Assembly: GCA_029433365.1 (NCBI GenBank)
Contig: JAQTHZ010000002.1
Span: forward strand, 62,001-126,000
DNA length: 64,000 nt
Reading direction: 5' to 3'
From: Orbaceae bacterium ESL0721
GTDB lineage: Bacteria; Pseudomonadota; Gammaproteobacteria; Enterobacterales; Orbaceae
The position numbers were made by a program, and so were the translations under genes. Shown piece by piece: positions 1 through 12,693 of this stretch; the stretch's first letter is position 1, and each line of letters opens with the position of its first letter. The notes beneath the pieces were generated by a model, which was given only the letters and a program-made list of their open reading frames with translations, was not told the DNA's origin and ran no database searches.

Positions 1-225
1 TTAGAATCATCTGCTGTGTTGGATTTAACTGTACCTCATTTTTCTGCCTTAAAATTAAATGGTTATAATGTTGATAGTGCGATTTTAAAGCAGTGGCAGC
101 TTGTAAAAAATCCACCTAGTACAAATAATTTCAGTGCCAATTTAACGGGTAAATTAGCCGCTTTTGATCTTTCAGGTAACATGTTTGCCAATAGCATTAG
201 TTATGCTATTGTGCCACAACATTGA
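1..225 (+). CDS. 3' end of an unidentified protein
   Basis: The frame is open from the first base to a TGA at 223-225, giving the last 74 residues of a protein whose start lies outside the window. The tail is polar and rich in Asn, Ser and Leu, without a visible motif or membrane segment. I do not recognise the family. In E. coli hslR follows igaA and yrfG, but this tail does not resemble what I recall of either. A GTG at 16 could be a start but has no clear ribosome-binding site, so I treat the gene as truncated by the window edge. Confidence 0.6.
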   Translation, partial: LESSAVLDLTVPHFSALKLNGYNVDSAILKQWQLVKNPPSTNNFSANLTGKLAAFDLSGNMFANSISYAIVPQH

Positions 226-295
226 ATTTCCTAATCTTACCCTTATATAGTTACTTCTATATATCTATATAGTTAAATATATATAGTTCGTTAAA

Positions 296-309
296 ATGTT
301 TTAGGGTTA
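296..309 (+). repeat. dispersed 14-bp motif, exact copy
   Basis: Exact ATGTTTTAGGGTTA, about 70 bp after the stop of the partial gene and 85 bp before hslR. It is preceded by an AT-rich stretch with several TATATAG words (245-290). It is one of nine exact copies in the window. Confidence 0.85.
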
Positions 310-393
310 AGGTCGTTTTGGTATATTTTGCCTATATAGTTGTGATCTGTTGATCCCACAGTTTATCTTGAGCGCAAAATAGATGAGGACAAA

Positions 394-780
394 ATGGAGC
401 CAGTTAGATTAGATAAGTGGTTATGGGCAGCGCGATTTTATAAAACCAGAGCAGTAGCTCGTGAGATGATTGAAGGTGGGAAAGTTCACTATAATGGTCA
501 ACGGACGAAACCAAGCAAAACTGTTGAAGTAGGCGCAACTTTACAGTTGCGGCAAGGGAGTGAGAACAAAGAGATCCATATTTTGGCGATCAGTGATAAG
601 CGTGGATCAGCAGAGATTGCACAGCAACTCTATCAAGAGAGTGAAGAGAGTATTATCAAACGTGAAAAAATTGCCAAAGCTCGCAAACTTAATGCACTGA
701 CTATGCCCCATCCTGACAGGCGACCCGACAAAAAAGAGCGTCGAAATTTAATAAAATTTAAACATTCCCAAGATAGATAA
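394..780 (+). CDS. hslR: heat shock protein 15, ribosome-associated (HslR)
   Basis: 128-residue protein matching Hsp15. It has an N-terminal S4-type RNA-binding domain (VRLDKWLWAARFYKTRA, residues 4-20, then MIEGGKVHYNGQR) and a basic C-terminal tail (ALTMPHPDRRPDKKERR). The family binds free 50S subunits that carry a nascent chain and helps recycle them after heat-induced abortive translation. Length is close to the E. coli protein (133). The ATG is preceded by GATGAGGAC. It lies 13 bp upstream of hslO, the same order as E. coli hslR-hslO, so the two are probably cotranscribed. Confidence 0.95.
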   Translation: MEPVRLDKWLWAARFYKTRAVAREMIEGGKVHYNGQRTKPSKTVEVGATLQLRQGSENKEIHILAISDKRGSAEIAQQLYQESEESIIKREKIAKARKLNALTMPHPDRRPDKKERRNLIKFKHSQDR

Positions 781-793
781 ACCGACTACATAA

Positions 794-1693
794 ATGAGAG
801 TTACGATGGATACATTAAATCGATTTTTATTTGATAATCACCCAATCCGTGGTGAGATAACACAGCTAAGTGAGACCTATCAAGCTATTTTAGAGACCAA
901 TAACTACCCCGTTGCTGTCCAAAATTTGTTAGGTGAGCTTTTGGTAGCCACAAGTCTTTTAACTGCAACCCTCAAATTTGAGGGTGATATTGCTGTGCAA
1001 CTCCAAGGTGATGGACCAGTCTCTTTAGCTGTGATAAATGGCAATAATCACCAAGAGTTACGAGGAGTTGCCCGTTTAAAAGATGAGGTTACAAGCGCAA
1101 CATTACCGAACAGCGCAACGCTTAAGGAGATGGTAGGTAATGGTTATATTGTCATCACAATAACACCAAAAAATGGTGAACGTTATCAAGGTATTGTTGG
1201 TTTAGAACGGGAGACATTAGTTGGCTGTATTGAAAACTATTTTATGCAGTCGGAACAATTACCAACAAGGCTATTTATTAAAACAGGTGTTGTTGATAAT
1301 AGACCAGTTGCCGCAGGTATCTTATTACAGGTTCTGCCGAGTAGTGAAAATAGTGCTGAATCATTTGATCATTTAGCTACCTTAACAGAGACAATTACAG
1401 CTGATGAGCTTTTAAAACTTCCTATTGATGAGATCTTGTATCGCCTCTATAACCAAGAGGATGTGCGTCTTTTTGATACCCATAACGTCACTTTTAAATG
1501 CCACTGCTCGCGTGATCGCTGCGCTGCATCGTTAATGACACTCTCGGCTAATGATATAGATGAGATATTAGCGGAGGATGGCAAAATAGATATGCATTGC
1601 GATTACTGTGGTAATCACTACCTTTTTGATGCTATTGATATTGCAGAGCTTCGTAATCATTCCGTACCTACTTCATCAACTACCATCAATTAG
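794..1693 (+). CDS. hslO: redox-regulated chaperone Hsp33 (HslO)
   Basis: 299 residues, close to E. coli Hsp33. The four zinc-binding redox-switch cysteines are visible as KCHC (C236, C238) and CDYC (C269, C272). In the family, oxidation forms disulfides, releases zinc and turns on holdase activity in the cytosol. The body keeps family blocks such as [15 protein letters not shown] and QLQGDGP. An in-frame ATG at 806 (MDTLNRFLF) aligns better with the E. coli N-terminus, so the true start may be 806 rather than 794. Second gene of hslRO. Confidence 0.95.
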   Translation: MRVTMDTLNRFLFDNHPIRGEITQLSETYQAILETNNYPVAVQNLLGELLVATSLLTATLKFEGDIAVQLQGDGPVSLAVINGNNHQELRGVARLKDEVTSATLPNSATLKEMVGNGYIVITITPKNGERYQGIVGLERETLVGCIENYFMQSEQLPTRLFIKTGVVDNRPVAAGILLQVLPSSENSAESFDHLATLTETITADELLKLPIDEILYRLYNQEDVRLFDTHNVTFKCHCSRDRCAASLMTLSANDIDEILAEDGKIDMHCDYCGNHYLFDAIDIAELRNHSVPTSSTTIN

Positions 1694-1707
1694 ATTTTTG
1701 CATAGTA

Positions 1708-1756
1708 ACTTCTAACATGCAGCGCTTTTTTTTAAAGAAAGATGCATGCTAGAAGT
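1708..1756. terminator. long hairpin between convergent hslO and trmO
   Basis: ACTTCTAACATGCA (1708-1721) can pair with TGCATGCTAGAAGT (1743-1756), one mismatch in 14, around a 21-nt loop containing an eight-T run. No strong T-tract follows on either side, so it may be an mRNA 3'-end stabiliser rather than a classical intrinsic terminator. It sits 15 bp after the hslO stop. Confidence 0.4.
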
Positions 1757-1781
1757 CGCAATATTTTAAGTAACAGCCGTG

Positions 1782-1795
1782 TAACCCTAAAACAT
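1782..1795 (-). repeat. dispersed 14-bp motif, exact copy
   Basis: TAACCCTAAAACAT on the plus strand, so the motif points left. It lies between convergent hslO and trmO, 31 bp before a second exact copy in the same orientation. Confidence 0.85.
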
Positions 1796-1825
1796 CTGTT
1801 CTTAAAACACTATTCCTAAAAAAGC

Positions 1826-1839
1826 TAACCCTAAAACAT
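1826..1839 (-). repeat. dispersed 14-bp motif, exact copy
   Basis: Second exact TAACCCTAAAACAT in this gap, 43 bp beyond the trmO stop. The following bases (AACATTTTTAAATGTT) form a small palindrome with it. Confidence 0.85.
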
Positions 1840-1882
1840 TTTTAAATGTTAATTGTGATTAACTTACTAATTGTAATCAAAT

Positions 1883-2593
1883 TTACTTTACTTCTTCTAT
1901 TTCAATAATATAAGCGCATTGATTAATTACCTGCCATCTAATATTAAAATGGTAAAGCGTAATACCATAAATGTGTTGATCATTATCCATTTTTTTATAG
2001 GCTGGGCGCGGATCTTGCGCAATGACTTGGCTGATAAGTTCAGTAAGCATTGGATAGGATTGCTGATGTATCCTTAATGTCTCTTTAGCTGCGGGCAAAA
2101 ATTCAACTGTTAAAGTCTTTTCTGGTGAGGATTGTGCATACCCTGCTGATGCATTAGGATAGCTATCACAGTAAGGTAGATAGGGTTTGATATCGATAAT
2201 GGGTGTGCCATCAACTAAATCTAAACTACCTAATTTTAATCTCACATCGCCATTATTAATCATCACCTCTTTCAACTCAACTGCCGAGAGACCAATATGG
2301 TTAGGTCGAAATGGGGAGCGGGTTGCAAATACACCAACATTTTTGTTACCGCCTAAGCGGGGTGGGCGTACAGTTAAATTCCATCTATTAGGATCAATCT
2401 GATCAAAGAGAAAAAGTAACCAAATATGCGAAAATTGCGCTAACTCTTTTACGCTATTTTGACTATTAAAAGGGGGAAGGAGTTGCAATTCACCGCACCC
2501 AGCTGTTACTAAATTGGGTTGCCTTGGTACGGCGAACTTTTCACTATAAGGCGAATGGATAATACCAATTGGTTCAATCTCATATTTACGCAT
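1883..2593 (-). CDS. trmO: tRNA t6A37 N6-methyltransferase (TrmO)
   Basis: 236 residues, the same size as E. coli TrmO (YaeB/TsaA family). The family uses SAM to methylate N6-threonylcarbamoyladenosine at position 37 of ACY-decoding tRNA-Thr. Characteristic blocks are present: IGIIHSPYSEKFAVPRQP near the N-terminus, TVRPPRLGGNKNVGVFATRS near residue 90, and LGSLDLVDGTPIIDIKPYLP. The C-terminus keeps AQDPRPAYKK. It lies next to metQ, as trmO does near metNIQ in E. coli. Confidence 0.95.
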   Translation of the reverse strand: MRKYEIEPIGIIHSPYSEKFAVPRQPNLVTAGCGELQLLPPFNSQNSVKELAQFSHIWLLFLFDQIDPNRWNLTVRPPRLGGNKNVGVFATRSPFRPNHIGLSAVELKEVMINNGDVRLKLGSLDLVDGTPIIDIKPYLPYCDSYPNASAGYAQSSPEKTLTVEFLPAAKETLRIHQQSYPMLTELISQVIAQDPRPAYKKMDNDQHIYGITLYHFNIRWQVINQCAYIIEIEEVK

Positions 2594-2641
2594 TGGTATA
2601 TTACTCTTTAAAAGTTATCCATTTAGCCAGAACAATATTTT

Positions 2642-3544
2642 TTACCAACCTTTTACAACACCTGAAAATAACTCTTCTGCTTTTTGGAAAACCGCATCAG
2701 TTTGATAAGATTTTACAAATTTCTGCACATTCTCATCATCTTTATTATCTTCACGAGCGACAATAATATTCACATAAGGTGAATCTTTATCTTCAACAAA
2801 AATACCATCTTTACTTGATGTTAAACCAACTTGACCCGAAAACGCATTATTAATAATGGCAAGATCAATCTGTGCATCATCTAATGAGCGCGGCAACATT
2901 GGTGCTTCTAACTCTATAATTTTATAGTTGTAAGGGTTACTTGTAATATCTAATACCGTTGGTAATAGCCCTTTAGCTGGATCAACAGTAATCATTCCTT
3001 CATGTTGTAAAAGTAGTAAAGCACGACCTAAGTTAGTTGGGTCATTCGGAATAGCGATAGTTGAATTAGCAGGGATAAAATAGGTTTCACCGCGTGGTGA
3101 GGTGACTTTAACACCGTTACCTGTTTCAGCATCTTTATCAATCGGTTTTAATTTATATGAGTAGCTTGCGATAGGGTAGACTAGTGTATTACCAACCACA
3201 GCCAGTTTATAACCGCGCTCTTTCATCTGCTCATCTAAATAGGGTTTATGTTGAAATGCATTGATATCTATTAATTTATCATTCAATGCTTGGTTTGGAG
3301 TGACATAGTCATTAAAGATAACCAGTTCAACATCTAAATTATAGAGATCTTTAGCTTGCTGTTTTACCACTTCAGTCAGTTCTTGATCGGGCCCAGAGAT
3401 AACACCCACTTTCAGTGTACCCACTGGTTTATCTGTTGTGACATTATTGATATCAGTTCTCTTATCACAAGCAGTAAGGAAAAGTGTACTAAATAACGTT
3501 GTTATAAGCGCAAATTTTTTTAATTTTATATCTTTAAATAACAT
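2642..3544 (-). CDS. metQ: D-methionine-binding lipoprotein of MetNIQ (MetQ)
   Basis: 300 residues from the ATG at 3544, chosen because GGAG lies 7 nt upstream. A longer frame begins at a TTG, which is less likely. It is an NlpA-family periplasmic lipoprotein: the signal peptide ends in a lipobox LTAC, with the lipidated Cys at residue 26. Family blocks include VGVISGPDQELTE and AFQHKPYLDEQ. It delivers methionine to the MetI/MetN channel. Last gene of metN-metI-metQ and likely repressed by MetJ through the operator upstream of metN. Confidence 0.95.
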   Translation of the reverse strand: MLFKDIKLKKFALITTLFSTLFLTACDKRTDINNVTTDKPVGTLKVGVISGPDQELTEVVKQQAKDLYNLDVELVIFNDYVTPNQALNDKLIDINAFQHKPYLDEQMKERGYKLAVVGNTLVYPIASYSYKLKPIDKDAETGNGVKVTSPRGETYFIPANSTIAIPNDPTNLGRALLLLQHEGMITVDPAKGLLPTVLDITSNPYNYKIIELEAPMLPRSLDDAQIDLAIINNAFSGQVGLTSSKDGIFVEDKDSPYVNIIVAREDNKDDENVQKFVKSYQTDAVFQKAEELFSGVVKGW

Positions 3545-3559
3545 AAATTTCTCCAAAAA

Positions 3560-4339
3560 TTAGTGATGAGTAACACGTTTAACGATCGTATTACCAATAT
3601 ATTGAATAATAAGCACAATCAGAATTAAGATACATACAACAGTATTCATAATAGCAGGTTTATAGCTATTATAACCATATTGAATCGCTAACTGTCCAAG
3701 TCCACCAGCTCCAACAGCTGCTGCCATGGCAATGTAACCGGTTAAGGTTATTAAAGCGATGGTCATGCTATTAATAATAAGTGGTAGAGATTCCGGCAGT
3801 AACACTTTATAAATAATCTGAAATGGAGTAGCGCCCATAGAGCGTGCTGCTTCTATCAGACCTTTGGGTACATCAAAAAGGGCATTTTCAACCATGCGAG
3901 CAATTAATGGTGCAACACCAATACTTAATGGAATCACAGCTGCCTCTTTACCAAGATAGGTTTCTGTCCCCGTAAAGATATTCATAGTGATACCTGTAAA
4001 TGGAATAATCCAGATGATAAAGATAACAAATGGAATAGCACGGATTATATTAGTGATAAATGAGATGCCAAAATTGGCACTAGAACACTCTAAAATTTGC
4101 CCTTTACGGGTAGCATAAAGGAGGATGCCAATAGGTAAACCAATTATCGTCCCCCAAAACCCCGATAGCGCGACCATATATATGGTGGTATCGGTTGCTT
4201 CTGCAATTTTAAATAGCATCGCCTCATTAAATCCATTAAATGAGGAGCAGAATGCAACAAAATCAGTCCAGAAATTGTATTGGGATAGATATCTAAAGAG
4301 AGATTCAAAGGGTTTAAAAGATGGAATAAAATCAAACAT
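3560..4339 (-). CDS. metI: methionine ABC transporter permease (MetI)
   Basis: Inner-membrane permease with about five hydrophobic segments. The EAA-type loop that contacts the ATPase is visible as [24 protein letters not shown]. The ATG at 4339 overlaps the metN stop (ATGTTTGA), which argues for translational coupling; a longer frame to 4354 exists. At 259 residues it is about 40 longer than E. coli MetI (217). The extra length is an N-terminal aromatic-rich extension before the first conserved segment. Confidence 0.93.
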   Translation of the reverse strand: MFDFIPSFKPFESLFRYLSQYNFWTDFVAFCSSFNGFNEAMLFKIAEATDTTIYMVALSGFWGTIIGLPIGILLYATRKGQILECSSANFGISFITNIIRAIPFVIFIIWIIPFTGITMNIFTGTETYLGKEAAVIPLSIGVAPLIARMVENALFDVPKGLIEAARSMGATPFQIIYKVLLPESLPLIINSMTIALITLTGYIAMAAAVGAGGLGQLAIQYGYNSYKPAIMNTVVCILILIVLIIQYIGNTIVKRVTHH

Positions 4340-5357
4340 AACCAAGAACCTCAACTGTCGTATTATTATCGCGTAAAAATTGAATTGCTGCTTCTGTATT
4401 ACTGCCTTTTATCTCTGTTAGCATTAATCCAAACTTAACACCACCAGCATAATCCATCTGAGCACTGATAATATTGGCGTCAACAGCAAACTGTTTAGCA
4501 ATTTGTGAGAGAAGCGGTGAGTCAACCGTTATTCCAGTAAACTCTAAACGAAGTAGTGGATTTAAACCCTCTTTTGGTTCAGCTGACAATCTTGCTTTAT
4601 AATCATCAGGAATAGTAAGGTGTAAAGTCGATTGAATAAATTGCCGTGCAATTTCAGTTTTCGCATGCGAAAACATCTCACCAACAGATGCTTGCTCAAC
4701 CAGTTCACCGTTATTAATAACAGCAACTTGATCGCAAATCTGCTTAACCACATCCATCTCATGGGTAATTAGCAAAATGGTTAATCCCAACTTCTGATTA
4801 ATATCTTTTAGTAATTTTAAGATTGATCGAGTTGTCTCAGGATCGAGCGCACTAGTCGCTTCATCACATAAGAGTACTTTTGGATCGCTTGCAAGTGCTC
4901 TAGCAATGGCGACACGTTGTTTTTGCCCACCCGATAAATTAGCAGGATAGATATCCGCTTTATCTTTTAATCCAACCAGTTCGATTAAGGCATTAACTTT
5001 CTTCTTAATCACCGATTTTGCTGTATGACTTAATTCTAAAGGAAACGCAATATTTTCAAATACAGTACGTGATGAGAGAAGATTAAAGTGTTGAAAAATC
5101 ATACTGATTTTTCGGCGAATAGAGATAAGTTGGCGATTACTAAATTGAGTTATATCTTGATTATCAAAAAAAATCTTTCCACTTGTTGGTTTTTCTAACA
5201 GATTTAAGCAGCGAATCAAAGTGCTTTTACCTGCGCCCGATTTACCAATTACGCCATAAATTTGCCCTTGAGGTACAGTAAGATTGATATCTTTCAGTGC
5301 ATATATCGGGGTATTTTTATGTTCAAATACTTTAGAGATGTGTTGTAGTTGTATCAT
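4332..5357 (-). CDS. metN: methionine ABC transporter ATP-binding protein (MetN)
   Basis: 341 residues. Walker [10 protein letters not shown] (near residue 38), signature [15 protein letters not shown], and Walker [14 protein letters not shown] identify an ABC ATPase. The C-terminal hundred residues (from about 245) form the NIL domain, which in this family binds methionine and inhibits transport when the cell is replete. First gene of metNIQ, followed by metI with an 8-bp overlap. The promoter and tandem met boxes lie about 65-90 bp upstream. Confidence 0.96.
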   Translation of the reverse strand: MIQLQHISKVFEHKNTPIYALKDINLTVPQGQIYGVIGKSGAGKSTLIRCLNLLEKPTSGKIFFDNQDITQFSNRQLISIRRKISMIFQHFNLLSSRTVFENIAFPLELSHTAKSVIKKKVNALIELVGLKDKADIYPANLSGGQKQRVAIARALASDPKVLLCDEATSALDPETTRSILKLLKDINQKLGLTILLITHEMDVVKQICDQVAVINNGELVEQASVGEMFSHAKTEIARQFIQSTLHLTIPDDYKARLSAEPKEGLNPLLRLEFTGITVDSPLLSQIAKQFAVDANIISAQMDYAGGVKFGLMLTEIKGSNTEAAIQFLRDNNTTVEVLGYV

Positions 5358-5420
5358 GTTGCCGATGTTTTATATAATATATATGTTCAAAATATATAAA
5401 GAGAGTTTTAAATAAAAAGA

Positions 5421-5449
5421 ATAGTAAGACGTCTAGACATCTATGTCAA
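5421..5449 (-). promoter_or_regulatory. metNIQ promoter with tandem MetJ operator in the spacer
   Basis: On the minus strand a -35 TTGACA (5449-5444), a 17-bp spacer and a -10 TACTAT (5426-5421) form a near-consensus sigma-70 promoter. The spacer contains two adjacent met boxes, AGACGTCT (5427-5434, exact consensus) and AGACATCT (5435-5442, one change). MetJ dimers bind such tandem 8-mers cooperatively with SAM. The placement would block RNA polymerase directly. Confidence 0.88.
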
Positions 5450-5503
5450 TAACTATTGAGCATTCACTAACCACCAAATCACTACGAGAGTAAATTACTA
5501 ATC

Positions 5504-6046
5504 ATGAAACCAGCCATTTTTCTAGATCGTGATGGCACGATTAATATTGACTATAACTATGTACACACAATTGATAAATTCCATTTTATTGATGGTGTAA
5601 TTGATGCACTCGCTGAACTTAAAAAAATGGGCTATTTATTGGTTATCACAACTAATCAATCAGGCATCGCCAGAGAGATATTTACCCAAGAGCAGTTTGA
5701 TACATTAACTGAATGGATGGATTGGTCACTTATAGATCGTGGGGTTGAGCTAGATGGTATCTATTTTTGTCCACATGACCCTAAAACAACCGAATGTGAA
5801 TGCCGAAAACCAAATCCAGGTATGATTTTAACTGCTGCACAAGATCTTAATATCGATATTGCAAACTCCTATATGGTTGGCGATCGCCTATCAGATCTGC
5901 TATCAGGTAAGCGTGCAGGGGTGAAGAAAACAGTATTAGTTAAAACAGGCGATACAATTACCCCAGATACCGAAGCTGCGGCTGATTGGATATTAGAAAC
6001 GCTTGCAGATCTGCCTAATAAGCTAAAAAATGAGCAGTTAAAATAA
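5504..6046 (+). CDS. gmhB: D-glycero-beta-D-manno-heptose 1,7-bisphosphate 7-phosphatase (GmhB)
   Basis: 180-residue HAD-superfamily phosphatase. The catalytic motif FLDRDGT places the nucleophile at D8 and the general acid at D10. The zinc knuckle typical of GmhB is present (C89, H91, C98, C100 in YFCPHDP and ECECRKP). It makes the heptose-1-phosphate used for ADP-heptose and the LPS inner core. It is divergent from metN and followed directly by an rRNA operon, the same order as metN-gmhB-rrnH in E. coli. Confidence 0.95.
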   Translation: MKPAIFLDRDGTINIDYNYVHTIDKFHFIDGVIDALAELKKMGYLLVITTNQSGIAREIFTQEQFDTLTEWMDWSLIDRGVELDGIYFCPHDPKTTECECRKPNPGMILTAAQDLNIDIANSYMVGDRLSDLLSGKRAGVKKTVLVKTGDTITPDTEAAADWILETLADLPNKLKNEQLK

Positions 6047-6083
6047 AATTAAGCGAAAATCGATAAAAAAGTAAAAATGGGTG

Positions 6084-6112
6084 TTGACGAAGTAAAATGA
6101 GTTGTGTAGTAT
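6084..6112 (+). promoter_or_regulatory. rRNA operon promoter
   Basis: TTGACG (6084-6089), 17-bp spacer and TAGTAT (6107-6112), followed by a G/C-containing discriminator ACGCAGCCC, as in stringently controlled rRNA promoters. It begins only 37 bp after the gmhB stop. Any second (P1) promoter would have to lie inside gmhB. Confidence 0.8.
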
Positions 6113-6180
6113 ACGCAGCCCTTGAGACAGAGAAGTTAGGCGATAAGGTCTAATGATATACGAAAGTAGAAAAAGCTGTC

Positions 6181-6225
6181 AGCTCTTTAAAAACTAAGCA
6201 ACAGACAATCTGTGTGGGCACTTAC
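6181..6225 (+). promoter_or_regulatory. rRNA leader: boxA antiterminator and 16S processing stem
   Basis: AGCTCTTTAAAA (6181-6192) resembles boxA, the Nus-factor antitermination site. ACAATCTGTGTG (6205-6216) plus CACTTAC (6219-6225) are complementary to GTAAGTG (7894-7900) and CACACAGATTGT (7903-7914) beyond the 16S 3' end. Together they form the RNase III processing stem around 16S. Confidence 0.75.
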
Positions 6226-6346
6226 GAGACGAAAGATAAAGTCTACGGACTTAAAAAATTAAAGTCTTAATAAGTGACCTTGAAGATTCATTTGAAATGA
6301 AGAATTTCAGAAAGAAGTCAGGTTAAATAATTGAGCATCAAACTTT

Positions 6347-7884
<1,538 letters not shown>

Positions 7885-7943
7885 CGAGAGCTTGTAAGTG
7901 TTCACACAGATTGTTTGTTGATAGAAAAGAAGAGGCACTTAAT

Positions 7944-8020
<77 letters not shown>

Positions 8021-8102
8021 ATTCAAGTTAGAGGCCATTTTGCACAAGAATTACTCGGCAAAAATGGAAGAGTTGGTGAGTAACGAAGTGAAGTCTGAAG
8101 AT

Positions 8103-8178
8103 GGGGCTATAGCTCAGCTGGGAGAGCGCCTGCCTTGCACGCAGGAGGCCAGCGGTTCGATCCCGCTTAGCTCCACCA
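8103..8178 (+). tRNA. alaT: tRNA-Ala (TGC)
   Basis: 76 nt with encoded CCA. Acceptor GGGGCTA pairs with TAGCTCC (one G-U pair). The anticodon loop CTTGCAC gives anticodon TGC, and the T-arm is GGTTCGATCC. Second tRNA of the rRNA spacer. Confidence 0.97.
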
Positions 8179-8618
8179 TTAACGGAAAACTCTTTTTTTC
8201 GAGTTATTATGTGATAGATAATAGATTCTTGTAAGGAATTAGTATTATAAGAACGTATTATAAAAACTTAGTAATTAATAAAAAGTTATCTTAGTATTTA
8301 CTTAGATAAGCGATAAACCAGTTCTAATTGAAGTTAGAGATTAGGTGTAAAGGTTTATAAGCTAGAGTAGATAGTAAGATAAAGCTCTTTAACAAAAAGG
8401 AACAAGCTGAAAATAAACGAGTTCTCGCTTATTTGGTTTAATAGTTACTTGAGGTTAAGACCTAAAGTCTAAACCCCAATGCTTAAGATATGAAACTTAA
8501 AACTTAATATTTATATTTAAGATTAAGGTTTTAATATTAAGGTTAGGGTTATGATAAAAGTAGCTATAGAGATTAGATAAGAGAGAGTAAGCGTAACCGA
8601 GACAACTATGAGTTGTAA
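8179..8618. other. rRNA spacer between tRNA-Ala and 23S, with boxA
   Basis: 440 bp without a gene. GCTCTTTAACA (8384-8394) is a second boxA-type antitermination site. The 8460-8560 part is AT-rich with irregular repeats of TTAAG and TTAAGGTT words. AACCGAGACAACTATGAGTTGTAAGG just before 23S and the sequence after 11518 (ACAACTCAGAGTTGT) probably contribute to the 23S processing stem. Confidence 0.6.
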
Positions 8619-11518
<2,900 letters not shown>

Positions 11519-11591
11519 ACAACTCAGAGTTGTTTTGGATACGCAAGAGAGAATAAAGCTTGTTCTAAGAAGTTAGAGAGTAAACAGGATA

Positions 11592-11711
11592 TGTCTGGCG
11601 GTAGTAGCGCGGTGGTCCCACCTGACCCCATGCCGAACTCAGAAGTGAAACGCCGTAGCGCCGATGGTAGTGTGGGTATTACCCATGTGAGAGTAGGGAG
11701 CTGCCAGACTA
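11592..11711 (+). rRNA. rrf: 5S ribosomal RNA
   Basis: 120 nt. The start TGTCTGGCGG and end CTGCCAGACTA pair to form helix I. The interior (GCGCGGTGGTCCCACCTGAC, then CGCCGATGGTAGTGTGG) matches gammaproteobacterial 5S. It lies 73 bp after the 23S end. Confidence 0.97.
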
Positions 11712-11725
11712 ACAAACGAAGAGAA

Positions 11726-11752
11726 GCCCAGTACGCTGTACTGGGTTTTTTT
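11726..11752 (+). terminator. intrinsic terminator of the rRNA operon
   Basis: CCCAGTAC (11727-11734), loop GCT, GTACTGGG (11738-11745), then seven T residues. Perfect 8-bp GC-containing stem with a T-tract. Confidence 0.93.
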
Positions 11753-12134
11753 ATGTCTGTAACAACAGTGCATCACAGATGCAATTTTGAATATAAACAT
11801 AACTTCAAATAGTATCAACTATCTTTATACCATATTATATTGCTCAATAATTATTAATCCTAAAACAAAGTAAAGACTATATTAAGAATGGGTCTGTTAT
11901 CTATTTTATATAGTGATAAATAAATCTTTATCTCTCATAAAAATGACGAATTTTAGACCACTAATTATCCTTTTGTTTTAGGGTTTTATATAGTGGTAAA
12001 ACATCAATCGATAATAATCAAATCGACAATTAAAACAAAAATCCATTACTATTACATCAATAATTAAAATGATACTGATTACTGTCACACCAAATTATCT
12101 ATTACTTACAATAAAATAGCCTTCACTTGTAAGA

Positions 12135-12148
12135 ATGTTTTAGGGTTA
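12135..12148 (+). repeat. dispersed 14-bp motif, exact copy
   Basis: Exact ATGTTTTAGGGTTA in the gene-free region between the rRNA operon and gltP. Near-copies flank it: TTAATCCTAAAACA at 11854-11867 (minus orientation) and TGTTTTAGGGTT at 11974-11985 (plus orientation). Confidence 0.85.
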
Positions 12149-12611
12149 ATATTAATTATATTTTCTGATTATTTAATTATTATCATTTTAATATGATATT
12201 AAAAAAGTAAGTGATCACTTATTAATAACGTCTCTTTAATTTAGAAACCATACTTTTAATAGCATTAGATAAAAAATAGAAGATTACTAATAGTTATCTA
12301 CAATTAAACTATTAGAATCTTTTATATTGATATATTTTTTAAAAACAGTGATTTGATAACAGTAATATTTCTATCTATTAAATCTTCCTAATGTGAATCT
12401 CGTTTCAGGTTCTATTTTATTAAGAGATATTTATCAACAATATCTAATAAAGCATTCTTTAATTTGAATCGTTGATTGATTTTATGATATTCATAAATAG
12501 GATTAAGCGCTGTTAATTGATCAATATTTTCTGTTATAGAATATGTAAGGTATATGATGGTTGGATAAATTAGAAGAAGTTATCGGTGGAATAGCATCTG
12601 TTTTTTAAAAA

Positions 12612-12667
12612 TTAAGGATTATGATATTTAATAATCTCTCGATAACTAATCATAATCCCTAAAACAT
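12612..12667 (-). terminator. probable gltP terminator containing the 14-bp motif
   Basis: Reading leftward from gltP, ATGTTTTAGGGATTA (12667-12653, one change from the motif) merges into the arm AGGGATTATGAT. That arm pairs with ATCATAATCCTT (12625-12614), followed by AATTTTTAAAAAA. The loop is about 23 nt. The stop of gltP is 27 bp upstream. Confidence 0.55.
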
Positions 12668-12693
12668 TTTCTACTATTAATAAAATTGCTTAA

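Larger units (their letters stand above)
11753..12693. other. 941-bp gene-free AT-rich region
   Basis: Between the rRNA operon terminator and the gltP stop no frame over about 60 codons was seen. It holds one exact copy (12135-12148) and three near-copies (11854-11867, 11974-11985, 12653-12667) of the 14-bp motif. It also holds a direct repeat TTTTATATAGTGRTAAA at 11904-11920 and 11984-12000 (80 bp apart). Base composition is strongly AT. It may be decayed DNA or carry an untranslated RNA; nothing visible decides. Confidence 0.5.

Noticed and set aside
296-309. Similarity of TTTAGGGTTA to telomere or telobox repeats
   Set aside because: The motif is dispersed in single copies or inverted pairs in a bacterial chromosome, not in tandem at an end. 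The resemblance is a coincidence of a short word.
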